Origin: Bacillus sp. SB49 | GTDB lineage: Bacteria; Bacillota; Bacilli; Bacillales; Halobacillaceae | Assembly: GCF_000469135.2 (NCBI RefSeq) | Contig: NZ_CP048117.1 | Coordinates: 3,261,501 to 3,325,500 of the forward strand | Direction of reading: 5' to 3' | Length of the DNA stretch: 64,000 nucleotides | In this document: in pieces, positions 43,421 through 57,136 of the stretch | How the letters are laid out: each line of letters starts with the position of its first letter | How positions within the stretch are numbered: position 1 is the first letter of the stretch | Translations under genes and position numbers: made by a program | Notes under the pieces: generated by a model | Told to the model about the DNA's origin: nothing | The model's input: only the letters and a program-made list of their open reading frames with translations | Database searches by the model: none

Positions 43421-43711
43421 TTATTCTGTTTTCGTCACGATGTCCCATATATGCTGCCACGTTTCCACTTTCAGCGCATCTGTAGGATCACCATCACCGA
43501 TCACACCATATCCGACCATCAATCCTATCAGTAAGGCAAGAGCACTGAGGAGGAGAACGATGAGGATCCGAAGCCATATCGGAAGAATCCGCCTGCGGGG
43601 TTTCTTTGTGGTCTTCTCTTTCTTCGGTTTATTCTTCCCTGCCTTCGGTTTGACGGCAGTTTCCTTCTCTTTCATTTGCTTTGTCCCTTTTGCTTTAGGA
43701 TCTGTTGCCAT
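43421..43711 (-). CDS. EpuA-like small membrane protein (often labelled RNA polymerase subunit beta)
   Basis: A 96-residue protein. A Lys-rich soluble start (KPKAGKNKPKKEKTTKKPRRR) leads into one membrane helix (about 44-66) and a short conserved tail (GVIGDGDPTDALKVETWQHIWDIV). This is the EpuA family (PF11772 as I recall). The common database label 'DNA-directed RNA polymerase subunit beta' is not supported by anything visible here. AAGGAG is 10 bases upstream. It lies 20 bp after flhP, as part of the mbl-flhO-flhP unit. Confidence 0.75.
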   Translation of the reverse strand: MATDPKAKGTKQMKEKETAVKPKAGKNKPKKEKTTKKPRRRILPIWLRILIVLLLSALALLIGLMVGYGVIGDGDPTDALKVETWQHIWDIVTKTE

Positions 43712-43731
43712 GGTCGTCTAACTCCTTACTA

Positions 43732-44556
43732 TTATGATCTCAGCTGATTGACAAGCCCCATCATCTGGTCTCCTGTCGAAATCGACTTCGCGTTGAATTG
43801 ATAAGCACGCTGAGCCATCAGCATATCCGTCATTTGTTTCGAAACGTCTACATTAGACGTTTCCAGCGTCCCACTTTTTAATACCGTTTCTCCCGGCTGG
43901 ACCGCGGTAACCAGTCCATCCGCAGCAATACCGTCCGGAATACGGAATCGATTGCCGCCGACAGCTTCCAGCATACGTGGTCGGACCGCATCAACGACAG
44001 CAAGCCTACCTGCTGTTTCTTCTGCTCCATTACGCCGTACAACAACGGATCCGTCCGCATTCAGTGTAATGGATTGAAAGCCATCTTCCAGGACAATCCG
44101 CTCCCCGTCTTCCCCTGCAACTGGATTGCCATTCGTATCCGTCAGCATGACTTCACCGTCATTCAACGGACTTAGATAAAAGTTCCCGGCACGGGTGTAC
44201 TGTGTTTCTATACCTGCTTCTGTCGGAACTAAAACCTCGAACATGTGCCCTTCCTGAAGAAAAGCCGCATCAAGGGTGCGCCCCGTCTCCTGAAGGCTTC
44301 CAAGACTCAAATCAATATTCGTATGTCCGATCCCGGCACCGGAACCGATTCGGATTCCGTCCGGTGTGAGCCGTCCCGTTTCCGCAAGATTATCTGACTG
44401 ATTATCAATCTGCTGATACAAAAGAGAGGAAAAATCAGCACTACGGCTTTTATATCCTGTCGTTTGACTATTGGCCAGGTTGTTACCGATCAAGTCCAGC
44501 TTCGTCTGCAGCTGGCCCATCGTTACTGCTGATTGAATCATGGAACGATTGATCAT
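43732..44556 (-). CDS. flhP: flagellar hook-basal body rod-type protein FlhP
   Basis: A 274-residue FlgG/FlgF-type rod/hook protein. N-terminal flagellar rod motif QTKLDLIGNNLANSQTTGYK and C-terminal LETSNVDVSKQMTDMLMAQRAYQFNAK are both present. Paired with flhO, 14 bp upstream. In B. subtilis these two genes lie directly downstream of mbl, as here. Confidence 0.93.
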   Translation of the reverse strand: MINRSMIQSAVTMGQLQTKLDLIGNNLANSQTTGYKSRSADFSSLLYQQIDNQSDNLAETGRLTPDGIRIGSGAGIGHTNIDLSLGSLQETGRTLDAAFLQEGHMFEVLVPTEAGIETQYTRAGNFYLSPLNDGEVMLTDTNGNPVAGEDGERIVLEDGFQSITLNADGSVVVRRNGAEETAGRLAVVDAVRPRMLEAVGGNRFRIPDGIAADGLVTAVQPGETVLKSGTLETSNVDVSKQMTDMLMAQRAYQFNAKSISTGDQMMGLVNQLRS

Positions 44557-44570
44557 GGCTGTTCCTCCCT

Positions 44571-45386
44571 TTACCGGACTCTGCCGATTTCTGTTACAGC
44601 TTTCTGCATGCTTTCATCATATGCTTTCAACACACGCTGATTCATTTCAAACGAACGATATGTATTCATCATTTCCGTCATCGTGGTCGCAGGATCAACG
44701 TTGGACTGTTCCAATTGTCCTTGCACCACATCAAAACGGACGGCTTCATTTCCCCCGGCATCCGCCAGGTCTTCCTCCGAACGGAACAAGTCGCTGCCTT
44801 CCTTGACCATGGATGCCGGATCAGCACTGTAGGCAAAGCCTAAAGCCACCTGCTGCCCGTCCAATTGAAGCGTACCATCCGTGTTTACAACAAAATCGAT
44901 TCCGGACGTATTGATTGGATTCCCGGCTTCATCAAGGACATACCCGCCCTGATTGGTCGTAAGGAACCCTTCTCCATCCACCGTGAAGTTTCCATTTCTC
45001 GTATAGCGTTCTTCCCCAGCATCGTTGCTGACACGGAAGAATACCATCCCTCCGTCATCCGGTACGCCTTGCTGAACGAGAGCCAGATCCGTCCCGACAC
45101 CCGTCTCCCTTACGTCTCCCTGGACGAAGGAAGGGATAGATTCTTGCACATATACACCTGTGTTAAGGGATCCTACTTCTCTGTTGACAGGTATTTTCGT
45201 TCCACGTGATGTAGGCAGTGTGCGGCTTCCCATTTGTTCAATCAGAAGCTCAGGGAAAGACCGCATCGTCCCTTGATCCGCTTTGTACCCTGGAGTATAA
45301 GCATTGGCCATGTTATTCGATAATGTTTCCTGCATCCGCTGATTCGCCTTCATACCTGAGGCAGCTGTGTAGAATCCTCTCAACAA
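44571..45386 (-). CDS. flhO: flagellar hook-basal body rod-type protein FlhO
   Basis: A 271-residue rod protein with MLRGFYTAASGMKANQRMQETLSNNMANAYTPGYK at the N-terminus and LEQSNVDPATTMTEMMNTYRSFEMNQ at the C-terminus, the two helices that coil together in rod and hook proteins. It sits 31 bp after mbl. Confidence 0.93.
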   Translation of the reverse strand: MLRGFYTAASGMKANQRMQETLSNNMANAYTPGYKADQGTMRSFPELLIEQMGSRTLPTSRGTKIPVNREVGSLNTGVYVQESIPSFVQGDVRETGVGTDLALVQQGVPDDGGMVFFRVSNDAGEERYTRNGNFTVDGEGFLTTNQGGYVLDEAGNPINTSGIDFVVNTDGTLQLDGQQVALGFAYSADPASMVKEGSDLFRSEEDLADAGGNEAVRFDVVQGQLEQSNVDPATTMTEMMNTYRSFEMNQRVLKAYDESMQKAVTEIGRVR

Positions 45387-45417
45387 GGTGATCGCTCCTT
45401 CCGAATCTCAAGAAAAA

Positions 45418-46416
45418 TTAAAACTTCGTCGAAATCCGTTTATCGATATTTTCAAGCATAATTCCTGTACCTGTCGCCACACAATCCATCGGTGCTTCTG
45501 CAACCAGAACCGGAACTTTCAGCTCCTCTGCAAGCAATTGATCGATTCCGTGAAGAAGTGCTCCTCCACCAGTCATGATCACACCACGATCGATGATATC
45601 CGCAGATAATTCCGGCGGCGTACGCTCCAGTACCTGCTTGGCTGCCTGAACAATCGCCTGAACAGATTCGCGCAGTGATTTCTCAATTTCTTCTGAGTTG
45701 ACCGTAATCGTCCTCGGAAGCCCTGACACCATGTCACGACCGCGGATTTCGATCTCTTCATTTCTTGAACCAGGGAAGACCGTAGCGACACTGATTTTAA
45801 TATCTTCCGCCGTACGCTCCCCAATTAGAAGTTTGTATTGTTTCTTGATGTATTGAAGTATTTCATGGTCGAACTTGTCTCCGGCCATTTTAATGGAAGA
45901 CGCCGTTACGATATCTCCCATAGACAGCACAGCTACATCCGTTGTTCCTCCACCGATGTCTACAACCATATTACCGCTCGGTTGGAAAATATCCATACCA
46001 GCACCAATCGCAGCCACTTTCGGTTCTTCTTCCAAGTACACTTTCTTCCCGCCGGATTTCTCCGCCGCTTCTTTGATCGCCTTCTGCTCCACTTTCGTAA
46101 TGTTTGTCGGGCAGCAGATCAGCATGCGCGGCTTAGAGAAGAATCCCTTCACGTTCGTCTTTTGGATAAAGTGCTTAAGCATCGCTTCCGTCACGTCAAA
46201 GTCCGCAATGACGCCATCCTTAAGTGGTCGGATCGCTTCGATGTTTCCAGGCGTACGTCCTACCATACGACGGGCTTCTTCGCCCACTTCCAATACTTTT
46301 CCTGTATTCCGGTCCATCGCTACGACGGATGGTTCATTCAATACGATTCCTTTACCTTTTACATGAATGAGTACATTCGCTGTACCGAGGTCGATTCCTA
46401 TATCTCTCGCAAACAT
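45418..46416 (-). CDS. mbl: actin-like cell shape protein Mbl
   Basis: MreB-family actin that positions the lateral-wall synthesis machinery. 332 residues from ATG 46416 (GGGAGGAT upstream); the longer frame starting at 46515 is rejected. Actin nucleotide loops DIGIDLGTANVL, VDIGGGTTDVAVLS and GGGALLHGIDQLL are intact. The position between spoIIID and flhO is that of B. subtilis mbl rather than mreB or mreBH. Confidence 0.96.
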   Translation of the reverse strand: MFARDIGIDLGTANVLIHVKGKGIVLNEPSVVAMDRNTGKVLEVGEEARRMVGRTPGNIEAIRPLKDGVIADFDVTEAMLKHFIQKTNVKGFFSKPRMLICCPTNITKVEQKAIKEAAEKSGGKKVYLEEEPKVAAIGAGMDIFQPSGNMVVDIGGGTTDVAVLSMGDIVTASSIKMAGDKFDHEILQYIKKQYKLLIGERTAEDIKISVATVFPGSRNEEIEIRGRDMVSGLPRTITVNSEEIEKSLRESVQAIVQAAKQVLERTPPELSADIIDRGVIMTGGGALLHGIDQLLAEELKVPVLVAEAPMDCVATGTGIMLENIDKRISTKF

Positions 46417-46677
46417 GTTCTGTAGATCCTCCCTATTGTATAAGCATAACCGCTCTCCAAACCTAATCCGCTCAAGAGAAACGGATATACGTTGGGACAT
46501 TGGCGTTTCAGTCATCTCGCTGACTTAGTTTTTCCCAAATGATTCGAGTATATTTTGGCTTTGTACATTACACATCTAATTCTATATTCTATCACAAAAT
46601 TACGACATTCGTCTCATGGGAAAAGAAAAAAGTTACCAATGTCGAGGATTTTTGACAAAGGGAGGGGAGTTATCTAT

Positions 46678-46959
46678 TTAAGCGAGAGGCTGCACCGGAT
46701 GATCTTCTATGATTTGGGTTTTATATTTGCGCCTCGTAGCTTCTCCGCCGCGCAGATGACGGATTTCTTTATGATAATCAAGGATCTTTTTGACTTCCTT
46801 CGCAAGCTCCGGATTCACTTCCGGAAGCCGTTCCGTCAAATCTTTGTGTACCGTACTCTTGGAAACACCGAATTCTTTAGCAATCACTCTCACCGTTTTC
46901 TTTGTTTCGATAATGTGCTCCCCGATCTTGATAGTCCTCTCTTTGATGTAATCATGCAC
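46678..46959 (-). CDS. spoIIID: mother-cell sporulation regulator SpoIIID
   Basis: DNA-binding regulator that switches mother-cell gene expression between sigma-E and sigma-K. 93 residues. Helix-turn-helix VRVIAKEFGVSKSTVHKDLTERLPE and the basic region HLRGGEATRRKYK are conserved. The GTG at 46959 is the start, as in B. subtilis, with AGGAGGCGA upstream; the longer frame is rejected. A sigma-E-like promoter is present 138-167 bp upstream. Confidence 0.96.
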   Translation of the reverse strand: MHDYIKERTIKIGEHIIETKKTVRVIAKEFGVSKSTVHKDLTERLPEVNPELAKEVKKILDYHKEIRHLRGGEATRRKYKTQIIEDHPVQPLA

Positions 46960-47076
46960 TCCACTCGCCTCCTGTGATTGACTATCCAAGGGGGTGGGCT
47001 TCATTGGAAAGCGCAGCGATATTAAGTGGGCGTTTAGGTTCATAGGTGTTTATCCTGATGTATCACCCTGGATGTT

Positions 47077-47090
47077 ACCGAGTGCTCGGT
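47077..47090 (-). repeat. inverted repeat in the spoIIID leader
   Basis: ACCGAG-TG-CTCGGT, immediately downstream of the sigma-E-like promoter, close to where transcription should begin. Role unknown. Confidence 0.5.
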
Positions 47091-47097
47091 TATCCTC

Positions 47098-47126
47098 ATT
47101 GTATTAATGAAACCTGCCGGATATGC
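47098..47126 (-). promoter_or_regulatory. sigma-E-type promoter of spoIIID
   Basis: On the minus strand GCATATC (47126-47120), 14 bp, AATACAAT (47105-47098). This matches the B. subtilis sigma-E consensus KMATATT-N14-CATACAMT with one mismatch in each box. Confidence 0.7.
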
Positions 47127-47182
47127 CACAGGATGCAAGTGTGTTGCTGTTCTTTCGGATTATGCCCATTTTTTCATGGAAT

Positions 47183-47217
47183 AAGCAGCCCTCCTTTTCA
47201 CCAAAGGAGGGCTGCTT
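47183..47217. repeat. perfect 15-bp hairpin between spoIIQ and spoIIID
   Basis: AAGCAGCCCTCCTTT and its exact complement AAAGGAGGGCTGCTT with a 5-base loop. No T run follows on either strand, so it is not a standard terminator. It lies upstream of the sigma-E-like spoIIID promoter. Confidence 0.6.
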
Positions 47218-47304
47218 AGAGGCAGCGGATATTCCCACATACGGGGAAGGCGCCGTTTTATATTATATGGGACCTTCTTCCAAAACAAGGAACGATTCGA
47301 CCAA

Positions 47305-47334
47305 TAAAAAAAAGAGGGCGGATGCCCTCTTTTT
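47305..47334 (-). terminator. terminator of spoIIQ
   Basis: AAAGAGGGC-GGAT-GCCCTCTTT stem, T-rich on the minus strand; overlaps the stop codon. Confidence 0.85.
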
Positions 47335-48304
47335 ATGCTTGTGTAGAAGAGATGGAGGAAGCACTTTCTTCATCCGGTGCCTGCTCTCCTTCTTCGGTTT
47401 GAGTTGGATCTTCTTCCACGTCTGCATCTTCCTGGCTTCCATCTTCAGGAGTTTCCGCCTGATCTTGAGATGGCGCCTCTTCAGAAGCATCGTCGGAAGT
47501 CTGTTCTTCCGCACCCTCTGCTGGATCATCGGCAGGAGCTTCTTCTGTTCCTTGCGCATCCTCTTCTGCAGGTGCTTCTTCTTTCGCTTCTTCAGCTTCT
47601 TGAGCCTTCTCTTTAATTTGAGTCATCGGCTGTCCGAAGAAGCTTTCCGGGTTGATCGGCTGTCCTTCGTTACGAACTTCAAAGTGGACGTGTACACCGC
47701 TTGCCTGGCCGAAGGAGTTGCGTCCGGCAGAACCGATAACGTCCCCTTGAGCAACGTCCGATCCCGCTTTCACTTCTACATCCTCAAGGCTTGCATAAAC
47801 CGTTGCGACTTCATCTTCATGACTGATTTCTACAACGTTACCATACAATGGATCTTCTTTCACTTCCGTGACTGTCCCTGATAAGGAAGCCGTTACTTCA
47901 AACGTTTCCCCATCTTCCCTAGTGATGTCGACGCCTTCACTTTGATAGTATTTATTGTTGTATAGGACCAGTGCACTTTCCTGTTCTTCTTCAGACGAGT
48001 TGTAATCATAGAATTTTGTAACGATGGAAGCTGCTTGTTCGTCCGCTACGGGCATCTTCAGATTCTCTTTGCTGTCCATGACCGGTACTGCTTCTTCTCC
48101 GTCTTTCGTCAGGAATTCATCCTGTACGTCGGACTGCGGTGTTTCCGCAACCTGATCTTGTCCATCATTTGATCCTTGATACCAGAACACACCGACGAGC
48201 ACCAGAGCTGCTACAGACAAGTACAAAGCTGGATACAACCACTTCTTGCGCATCAAGCGTTTAAACTTTAATTTTGTCACGCTTTTTTTACCTTCCTCTT
48301 TCAT
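47333..48304 (-). CDS. spoIIQ: forespore engulfment protein SpoIIQ
   Basis: Forespore membrane protein forming the channel/zipper with SpoIIIAH during engulfment. 323 residues. One helix (about 23-42) is followed by an M23/LytM domain (about 125-210) and then a roughly 100-residue tail almost all Glu, Ala, Asp, Gln and Pro. The HVHFEVR end of the M23 site is kept. The HxxxD metal residues and the histidine of the usual YxHL are missing (YASL), so it is not an active endopeptidase. ATG 48304 follows GAGGTGAT; earlier in-frame ATGs are rejected. Confidence 0.93.
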   Translation of the reverse strand: MKEEGKKSVTKLKFKRLMRKKWLYPALYLSVAALVLVGVFWYQGSNDGQDQVAETPQSDVQDEFLTKDGEEAVPVMDSKENLKMPVADEQAASIVTKFYDYNSSEEEQESALVLYNNKYYQSEGVDITREDGETFEVTASLSGTVTEVKEDPLYGNVVEISHEDEVATVYASLEDVEVKAGSDVAQGDVIGSAGRNSFGQASGVHVHFEVRNEGQPINPESFFGQPMTQIKEKAQEAEEAKEEAPAEEDAQGTEEAPADDPAEGAEEQTSDDASEEAPSQDQAETPEDGSQEDADVEEDPTQTEEGEQAPDEESASSISSTQA

Positions 48305-48424
48305 GTTCATCACCTCAAAAACCATTCTGAACAGTTATGAGCCAATATATACATGAACAGGAAAAATTTATGATGAACGAATAAGGAATCCAGGCACACA
48401 CGTTCAAGAATGCGAATATAAGAG

Positions 48425-48452
48425 AAAGAGCCGCTCCGAAGAGCCGCTCTTT
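48425..48452 (-). terminator. terminator of spoIID
   Basis: Stem AAAGAGC-GCTC / GAGC-GCTCTTT with one C-C mismatch and CGAA loop. Confidence 0.65.
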
Positions 48453-49503
48453 AGTCAGACGATGGATCCTCCGATGTACCCTCAGCAGAAGCAAGGGCTG
48501 CCGTCTGAGTGCTTAATGGGGAAATTTCTGTGTTGTGATAGTAATGCTGGATGATATCTTTATATGTTTTTCCCGATTTGGCCATTCCATTCGCTCCGTA
48601 TTGGCTCATGCCGACACCGTGCCCATAGCCTTTCGTCGTGAAGATGATGTGATCGTCCTTCTGCTGGATCGTGAAATCACTGGAAGGAAGACCGAGCTTT
48701 TCTCTCACTTCTCTTCCTGTAAACACTTGATTGCCGAAATGGACTTCATCCACCCGGTTTCCTTCTGTCTTCGTAATGGACGTTTGACTCAGACCATCCA
48801 CGGTAACGCCGAGCGTCTGTTGAAGCTCAGATACAGATACAACCTTTTGATCCGTAAACTTCGGTGAATCAGCATCCCATGGGCTCTCTACACTTTGCAG
48901 ATAGGGGATATCATTCTCCCAGTAATCGCCGGCATTTTCCGTATAGCCGTTACTCGTAGAGAAAAAGGATGCCGTGATGGGCTCATGGTCGTACGTGATG
49001 ATCTCACCAGCCGTCGCTTCCACAGCTTCGGTGATTTTCGCCATATTTGCATCATAATCATCTTTCCACAAATTTCTCAACTCATCTTCATCTTTATACA
49101 CTTGATGATTAACGGTATCTGTGACATCCGCCTGTTCCGATACTTTGCTGCCTTCGACTAAATATCTAGTGATATACGTCCTTGCTGCGAGTGCCTGCGC
49201 CTTCAATGCTTCCAACTCGAAGTTAACAGGCATTTCCGAAGCTACCACCCTTGCAACATACGTTTCGATCGGTACCTGCTCCACTTCCTGACTGTTGCTG
49301 CGCAGAACCTTGACTGCGAGGGAAGAACTTTCTGCTGAAGCCGATTTGGCAGCTTTTTGTTCTTCAGGGTGCTCCTGAACGGTTTCTGTCTTGTTGGAAT
49401 TGGTGAAAGGTACGACGATCAAGGTTGGAATGATTAGTATCACGATAAACAAACTCCCTAATGCGAGTAGTCCGACTCCATTGCTTTTCTTCTTCATCCG
49501 CAT
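48451..49503 (-). CDS. spoIID: stage II sporulation protein D (lytic transglycosylase)
   Basis: Septal peptidoglycan hydrolase of engulfment, working with SpoIIM and SpoIIP. 350 residues: one N-terminal helix, then the SpoIID domain. It has the catalytic Glu in VVASEMPVNFELEALKAQALAARTY, SFFSTSNGYTENAGDYW in the middle and TKGYGHGVGMSQYGANGMA at the end. Preceded by murAA on the same strand, as in B. subtilis. A near-match to a sigma-E -10 (GATACATT) lies about 50 bp upstream but its -35 is poor. Confidence 0.95.
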   Translation of the reverse strand: MRMKKKSNGVGLLALGSLFIVILIIPTLIVVPFTNSNKTETVQEHPEEQKAAKSASAESSSLAVKVLRSNSQEVEQVPIETYVARVVASEMPVNFELEALKAQALAARTYITRYLVEGSKVSEQADVTDTVNHQVYKDEDELRNLWKDDYDANMAKITEAVEATAGEIITYDHEPITASFFSTSNGYTENAGDYWENDIPYLQSVESPWDADSPKFTDQKVVSVSELQQTLGVTVDGLSQTSITKTEGNRVDEVHFGNQVFTGREVREKLGLPSSDFTIQQKDDHIIFTTKGYGHGVGMSQYGANGMAKSGKTYKDIIQHYYHNTEISPLSTQTAALASAEGTSEDPSSD

Positions 49504-49565
49504 CCTCCTGGTTCCAAAAGTAGATCTCTACTAAAATGTATCCAGAAATGGGAGATGATAGAACC

Positions 49566-49606
49566 AAAAAAGCTTGCCCGTTTCAAAAATATTGAAACAG
49601 ACAAGC
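49566..49606 (-). terminator. terminator of murAA
   Basis: GCTTG..GTTTCAA / TTGAAAC..CAAGC hairpin with a T6 run on the minus strand. Confidence 0.85.
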
Positions 49607-49622
49607 AATGAGGATGTATATA

Positions 49623-50933
49623 TTATAATGTCGATACAGATTCGCTCGGCTCATGTTCTTCTGCATAATGCTCATCTTCATGGATGCGTTCAATATCCGC
49701 ACCAATTCCGGCAAGTTTACCTGCAAAATCAACATAACCGCGATCCAAGTGTTTCAGTTCTGTTACGCGCGTGTAGCCATCTGCGACGAGGCCGGCCAGA
49801 ATAAGTGCCGCACCTGCACGCAGGTCTGTCGCCTGTACTTCTGCACCTTGAAGGGTGGAAGGACCTTCGACGATTACACTGCGTCCTTCGATTTTAAGGT
49901 TAGCGTTCATGCGACGGAACTCTTCGACGTGCATGAAACGATTCTCAAAAACGGTCTCTGTAATGACGCTGGTCCCAGGGGCATTCAGCATCAAAGCCAT
50001 CATTTGTGACTGCATATCTGTCGGGAATCCCGGGTGAGGCATCGTCTTAATATCCGTCGCTTTCAGGATATCAGGACCAATAACACGTAACCCATCGCCC
50101 TCTTCTTCGATGATGACACCCATCTCTTCCATCTTGGATACAAGAGAACGTAGATGCTCATGCAGCGCTCCTTTTACAAGGACGTTACCGCCGGTGATAG
50201 CCGCAGCCACCATGAAGGTACCCGCTTCAATGCGGTCAGGAATGATCGTGTGTACAGCTCCTGTAAGCTTCTCCACACCTTCGATGCGGATTGTTTCTGT
50301 TCCGGCACCGACAATCTTGGCACCCATCTTGTTTAAATAGTTGGCAAGGTCAACAATTTCCGGCTCTTTGGCACAGTTCTCAAGTACGGTTTTCCCTTCC
50401 GCCAATGCTGCAGCCATCATCACGTTCTCCGTTGCCCCTACACTCGGAACATCGAAGTAGATTTTGGCGCCCTGCAGGCGTCCGTTTACTTCCGCCTCGA
50501 CATAACCGTTACCAACGGTTACTTCTGCTCCCATCGCTTCAAACCCTTTCAGGTGTTGATCGATAGGACGGGAACCGATTGCGCAACCACCAGGGAGGGC
50601 AACCTTAGCATGGCCATAGCGGGCCAAAAGTGGTCCCAGTACAAGAACAGAAGCGCGCATCTTTCTCACATATTCGATTGGTGCTTCTGTTTCCAACCTG
50701 CCAGAAGCATCCACTGTAACTGTATTTCCAACCATATTGACGTCTGCGTTCATATGTCTGATTACTTCGTTAATTGTGTGTACATCGGCTAAAGCAGGTA
50801 CTTCGTGGAGTACGCTTTTTCCTTCACTTGCAATTATACTTGCTGCGATGACAGGCAGTACGGCATTCTTGGCACCTTCTACTTTGACGGTACCATTCAG
50901 CTGCCTCCCACCACGGACGATGATTTTTTCCAA
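49623..50933 (-). CDS. murA: UDP-N-acetylglucosamine 1-carboxyvinyltransferase
   Basis: First committed step of peptidoglycan synthesis, adding enolpyruvate to UDP-GlcNAc; target of fosfomycin. 436 residues. The reactive Cys in [13 protein letters not shown] (near residue 117) is present, so the enzyme should be fosfomycin-sensitive. The C-terminus has a short acidic extension ([16 protein letters not shown]) beyond the usual end. The position before spoIID identifies it as the murAA copy. Confidence 0.96.
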   Translation of the reverse strand: MEKIIVRGGRQLNGTVKVEGAKNAVLPVIAASIIASEGKSVLHEVPALADVHTINEVIRHMNADVNMVGNTVTVDASGRLETEAPIEYVRKMRASVLVLGPLLARYGHAKVALPGGCAIGSRPIDQHLKGFEAMGAEVTVGNGYVEAEVNGRLQGAKIYFDVPSVGATENVMMAAALAEGKTVLENCAKEPEIVDLANYLNKMGAKIVGAGTETIRIEGVEKLTGAVHTIIPDRIEAGTFMVAAAITGGNVLVKGALHEHLRSLVSKMEEMGVIIEEEGDGLRVIGPDILKATDIKTMPHPGFPTDMQSQMMALMLNAPGTSVITETVFENRFMHVEEFRRMNANLKIEGRSVIVEGPSTLQGAEVQATDLRAGAALILAGLVADGYTRVTELKHLDRGYVDFAGKLAGIGADIERIHEDEHYAEEHEPSESVSTL

Positions 50934-50967
50934 GGTTCATTCTCCTCCGCGTCCATATTCACTATTA

Positions 50968-51678
50968 TTAATATTCAGCAGTAATAATGGGTGTGCCAAT
51001 AGTGATGTTTGTCTCCCCGCCCAAAGTTCTTGATGCGAATTGAACATTCATCGGTTGATCCCCCGTAGGTATTGACTGACCCCATTCGGTTGTATGGCCG
51101 GATCTGCTAGTCCAGCCTTCTTCGTCGACTTCATCTATTGTTGTAACGTTGAAAGCTTCTTTGAATTCTTGATATACTAAAACATCGTTAATAATACCAT
51201 TATAATTCGCCTTAAGACAAGAGAAAATGGTAGCAGTTTTCGAGAAAAGTCGACTTTTTACTTCCTTCAGTAAAGATGATGATTGCGCTTGTTCTAAAGA
51301 GGGTGTTCCCTGTCCTCCGATGGCATAAACCATTTCCACACTGCTCTTCATTTTTTTGGGAACAATCAATATATAAGATTCGACGATATCTGAATGTTTA
51401 TGTCGGTTTTTCACCGAATATTTTACAGCATTCTTCAAATTTTCCCGCTTCATTTCCCTGTGGTCCGTAAGAGAGAGGATTTCCTTCTGCATCTTCTCGA
51501 ATGATGAAGCATCGATCGTTTCTTTTATTGTAATTGTCCACTCATTCACTTCTAGCTGCTTATCCTCAGCAAATGACGCAATGTCCATGAGCTCTTCATG
51601 GCCTTCTATCATTTCCTGTGGATAAGCACCTGTACCGATGATAAGCAATGCAATAATTCCAGTTAAAACACTCTTCAT
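50968..51678 (-). CDS. YwmB-family secreted/anchored protein
   Basis: A 236-residue protein with an N-terminal signal/anchor helix (VLTGIIALLIIGTGAYP) and a two-repeat alpha/beta mature part: WTITIKETIDASSFEKM at the front, NITIGTPIITAEY at the end. This matches the YwmB (DUF1779) family encoded at the same place in B. subtilis between ywzB and murAA. The function is unknown. The ATG at 51678 is used; the longer frame starts with TTG. Confidence 0.85.
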   Translation of the reverse strand: MKSVLTGIIALLIIGTGAYPQEMIEGHEELMDIASFAEDKQLEVNEWTITIKETIDASSFEKMQKEILSLTDHREMKRENLKNAVKYSVKNRHKHSDIVESYILIVPKKMKSSVEMVYAIGGQGTPSLEQAQSSSLLKEVKSRLFSKTATIFSCLKANYNGIINDVLVYQEFKEAFNVTTIDEVDEEGWTSRSGHTTEWGQSIPTGDQPMNVQFASRTLGGETNITIGTPIITAEY

Positions 51679-51776
51679 TTTTATATGCCTCCCCAAGCAT
51701 CAACTTACTATAAGTTTGACCTTGGCAGGCGGGATTCATACAGGACATTTGCTAACAACATTAGACAAATGAATCC

Positions 51777-52019
51777 TTAAAACAAATAGACCAGGCTGTT
51801 CGACCATTTAATGAAATCAAGAAAGAAATTACTGACCGTCGTGCCGATGGCGATCGTGATCAGGATGACGAGAATCCGTGCTTCGAAAACTTTGTTTCTT
51901 CTGAACAACGAATCGAAATTCACTGATTGAAGCACACGCCACGTAATGATGATGAAGATTAAATGGGACGTCATACTGAGAATGGCTTCTTCAGCAAAAT
52001 ACTGTTCCAAAACAAACAC
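51777..52019 (-). CDS. YwzB-family (DUF1146) membrane protein
   Basis: 80 residues with two membrane helices; SHLIFIIITWRVLQSVNFD and IAIGTTVSNFFLDFIKWS are the conserved parts of DUF1146/YwzB. In Bacilli it lies just downstream of the ATP synthase operon, as here. The function is unknown. The 212 bp between it and atpC contain only the atpC terminator and AT-rich sequence. Confidence 0.88.
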   Translation of the reverse strand: MFVLEQYFAEEAILSMTSHLIFIIITWRVLQSVNFDSLFRRNKVFEARILVILITIAIGTTVSNFFLDFIKWSNSLVYLF

Positions 52020-52199
52020 TCCTTCTTAAATAATGTCGACTTTCCCATCATACTATCAAACGGTTGCTGTGAATAGGAAAACGAGCGACAAAAGAGGAAA
52101 TAAAACGATTCATTTCCCGGGGAATAACCGTTTGTTCTGGCGAATTTTACTTTTTAAGCAACAATTAGAAATAAATAGAAACAAAACTCGGACTTTCTA

Positions 52200-52231
52200 C
52201 AAAAAAACAAACTGCTCTCATGTGAAAGCAG

Positions 52232-52232
<1 letters not shown>
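52200..52232 (-). terminator. terminator of the ATP synthase operon
   Basis: ACTGCT / AGCAGT stem with partly paired interior and a T7 run on the minus strand, at the atpC stop. Confidence 0.75.
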
Positions 52233-52678
<446 letters not shown>

Positions 52679-52711
52679 CTACCGGAGAGCCCCTCCGCTT
52701 TCACGAATCGT

Positions 52712-55036
<2,325 letters not shown>

Positions 55037-55063
55037 TCACCACCCTTTCCAGCTATCATTCAT

Positions 55064-56578
<1,515 letters not shown>

Positions 56579-56590
56579 TCACCCCTATCA

Positions 56591-57136
56591 TCATTTGTTC
56601 GTAGATATCAGCTTACGTTCGATGCGGCGCAGCTTCCCGCTGACCGATCCATCGAAGATCCGATTGCCGATTCTTACACGTAGACCGCCGAGAATGGAAG
56701 GGTCTACAATATTTCTAAGGTTCAAAGACTGTTTACCGACTTTTGGTGCGAAGGCCGCTGATACACGCTGCTTCTCTTCTTCAGAGAGCTCGCGCACAGA
56801 GTAAACATCCGCATCCGCCGTTCCTTTGGCATCATTCATCATAGTGATGAACTGCCCGATCATCTCCACGATGATATCCTCCCGGTGACGCTCGACGAGG
56901 AGCTGAACCGTATTTACGATTTCAACTGAGAAAGACTGGAGCGACTGGCGCACCGCTTCTTTCTTCTGATCGATAGTCACACGTGGATGCTTAAGGAAGG
57001 CCAACCATTGGGCATCGCCCTTATATACTTCACGTAATGTCAATAATTCCGTTTCGAACTGCTCTAGTTTAGATCTCTCTTTTCCAAGTTGAAAAAGAGC
57101 TTCCGCATAGCGTTTTGCAATGATCATTTCGCTCAT
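56591..57136 (-). CDS. atpH: ATP synthase F1 delta subunit
   Basis: 181 residues; peripheral-stalk cap. [14 protein letters not shown] at the start and [31 protein letters not shown] at the end are the family marks. Overlaps atpF by four bases (ATGA). Confidence 0.96.
   Translation of the reverse strand: MSEMIIAKRYAEALFQLGKERSKLEQFETELLTLREVYKGDAQWLAFLKHPRVTIDQKKEAVRQSLQSFSVEIVNTVQLLVERHREDIIVEMIGQFITMMNDAKGTADADVYSVRELSEEEKQRVSAAFAPKVGKQSLNLRNIVDPSILGGLRVRIGNRIFDGSVSGKLRRIERKLISTNK

Noticed and set aside
47123-47881. 252-codon plus-strand frame opposite the spoIIQ tail
   Set aside because: Produced by the repetitive Glu/Ala codons of the SpoIIQ tail read in reverse; crosses the spoIIQ terminator and the spoIIID promoter region.
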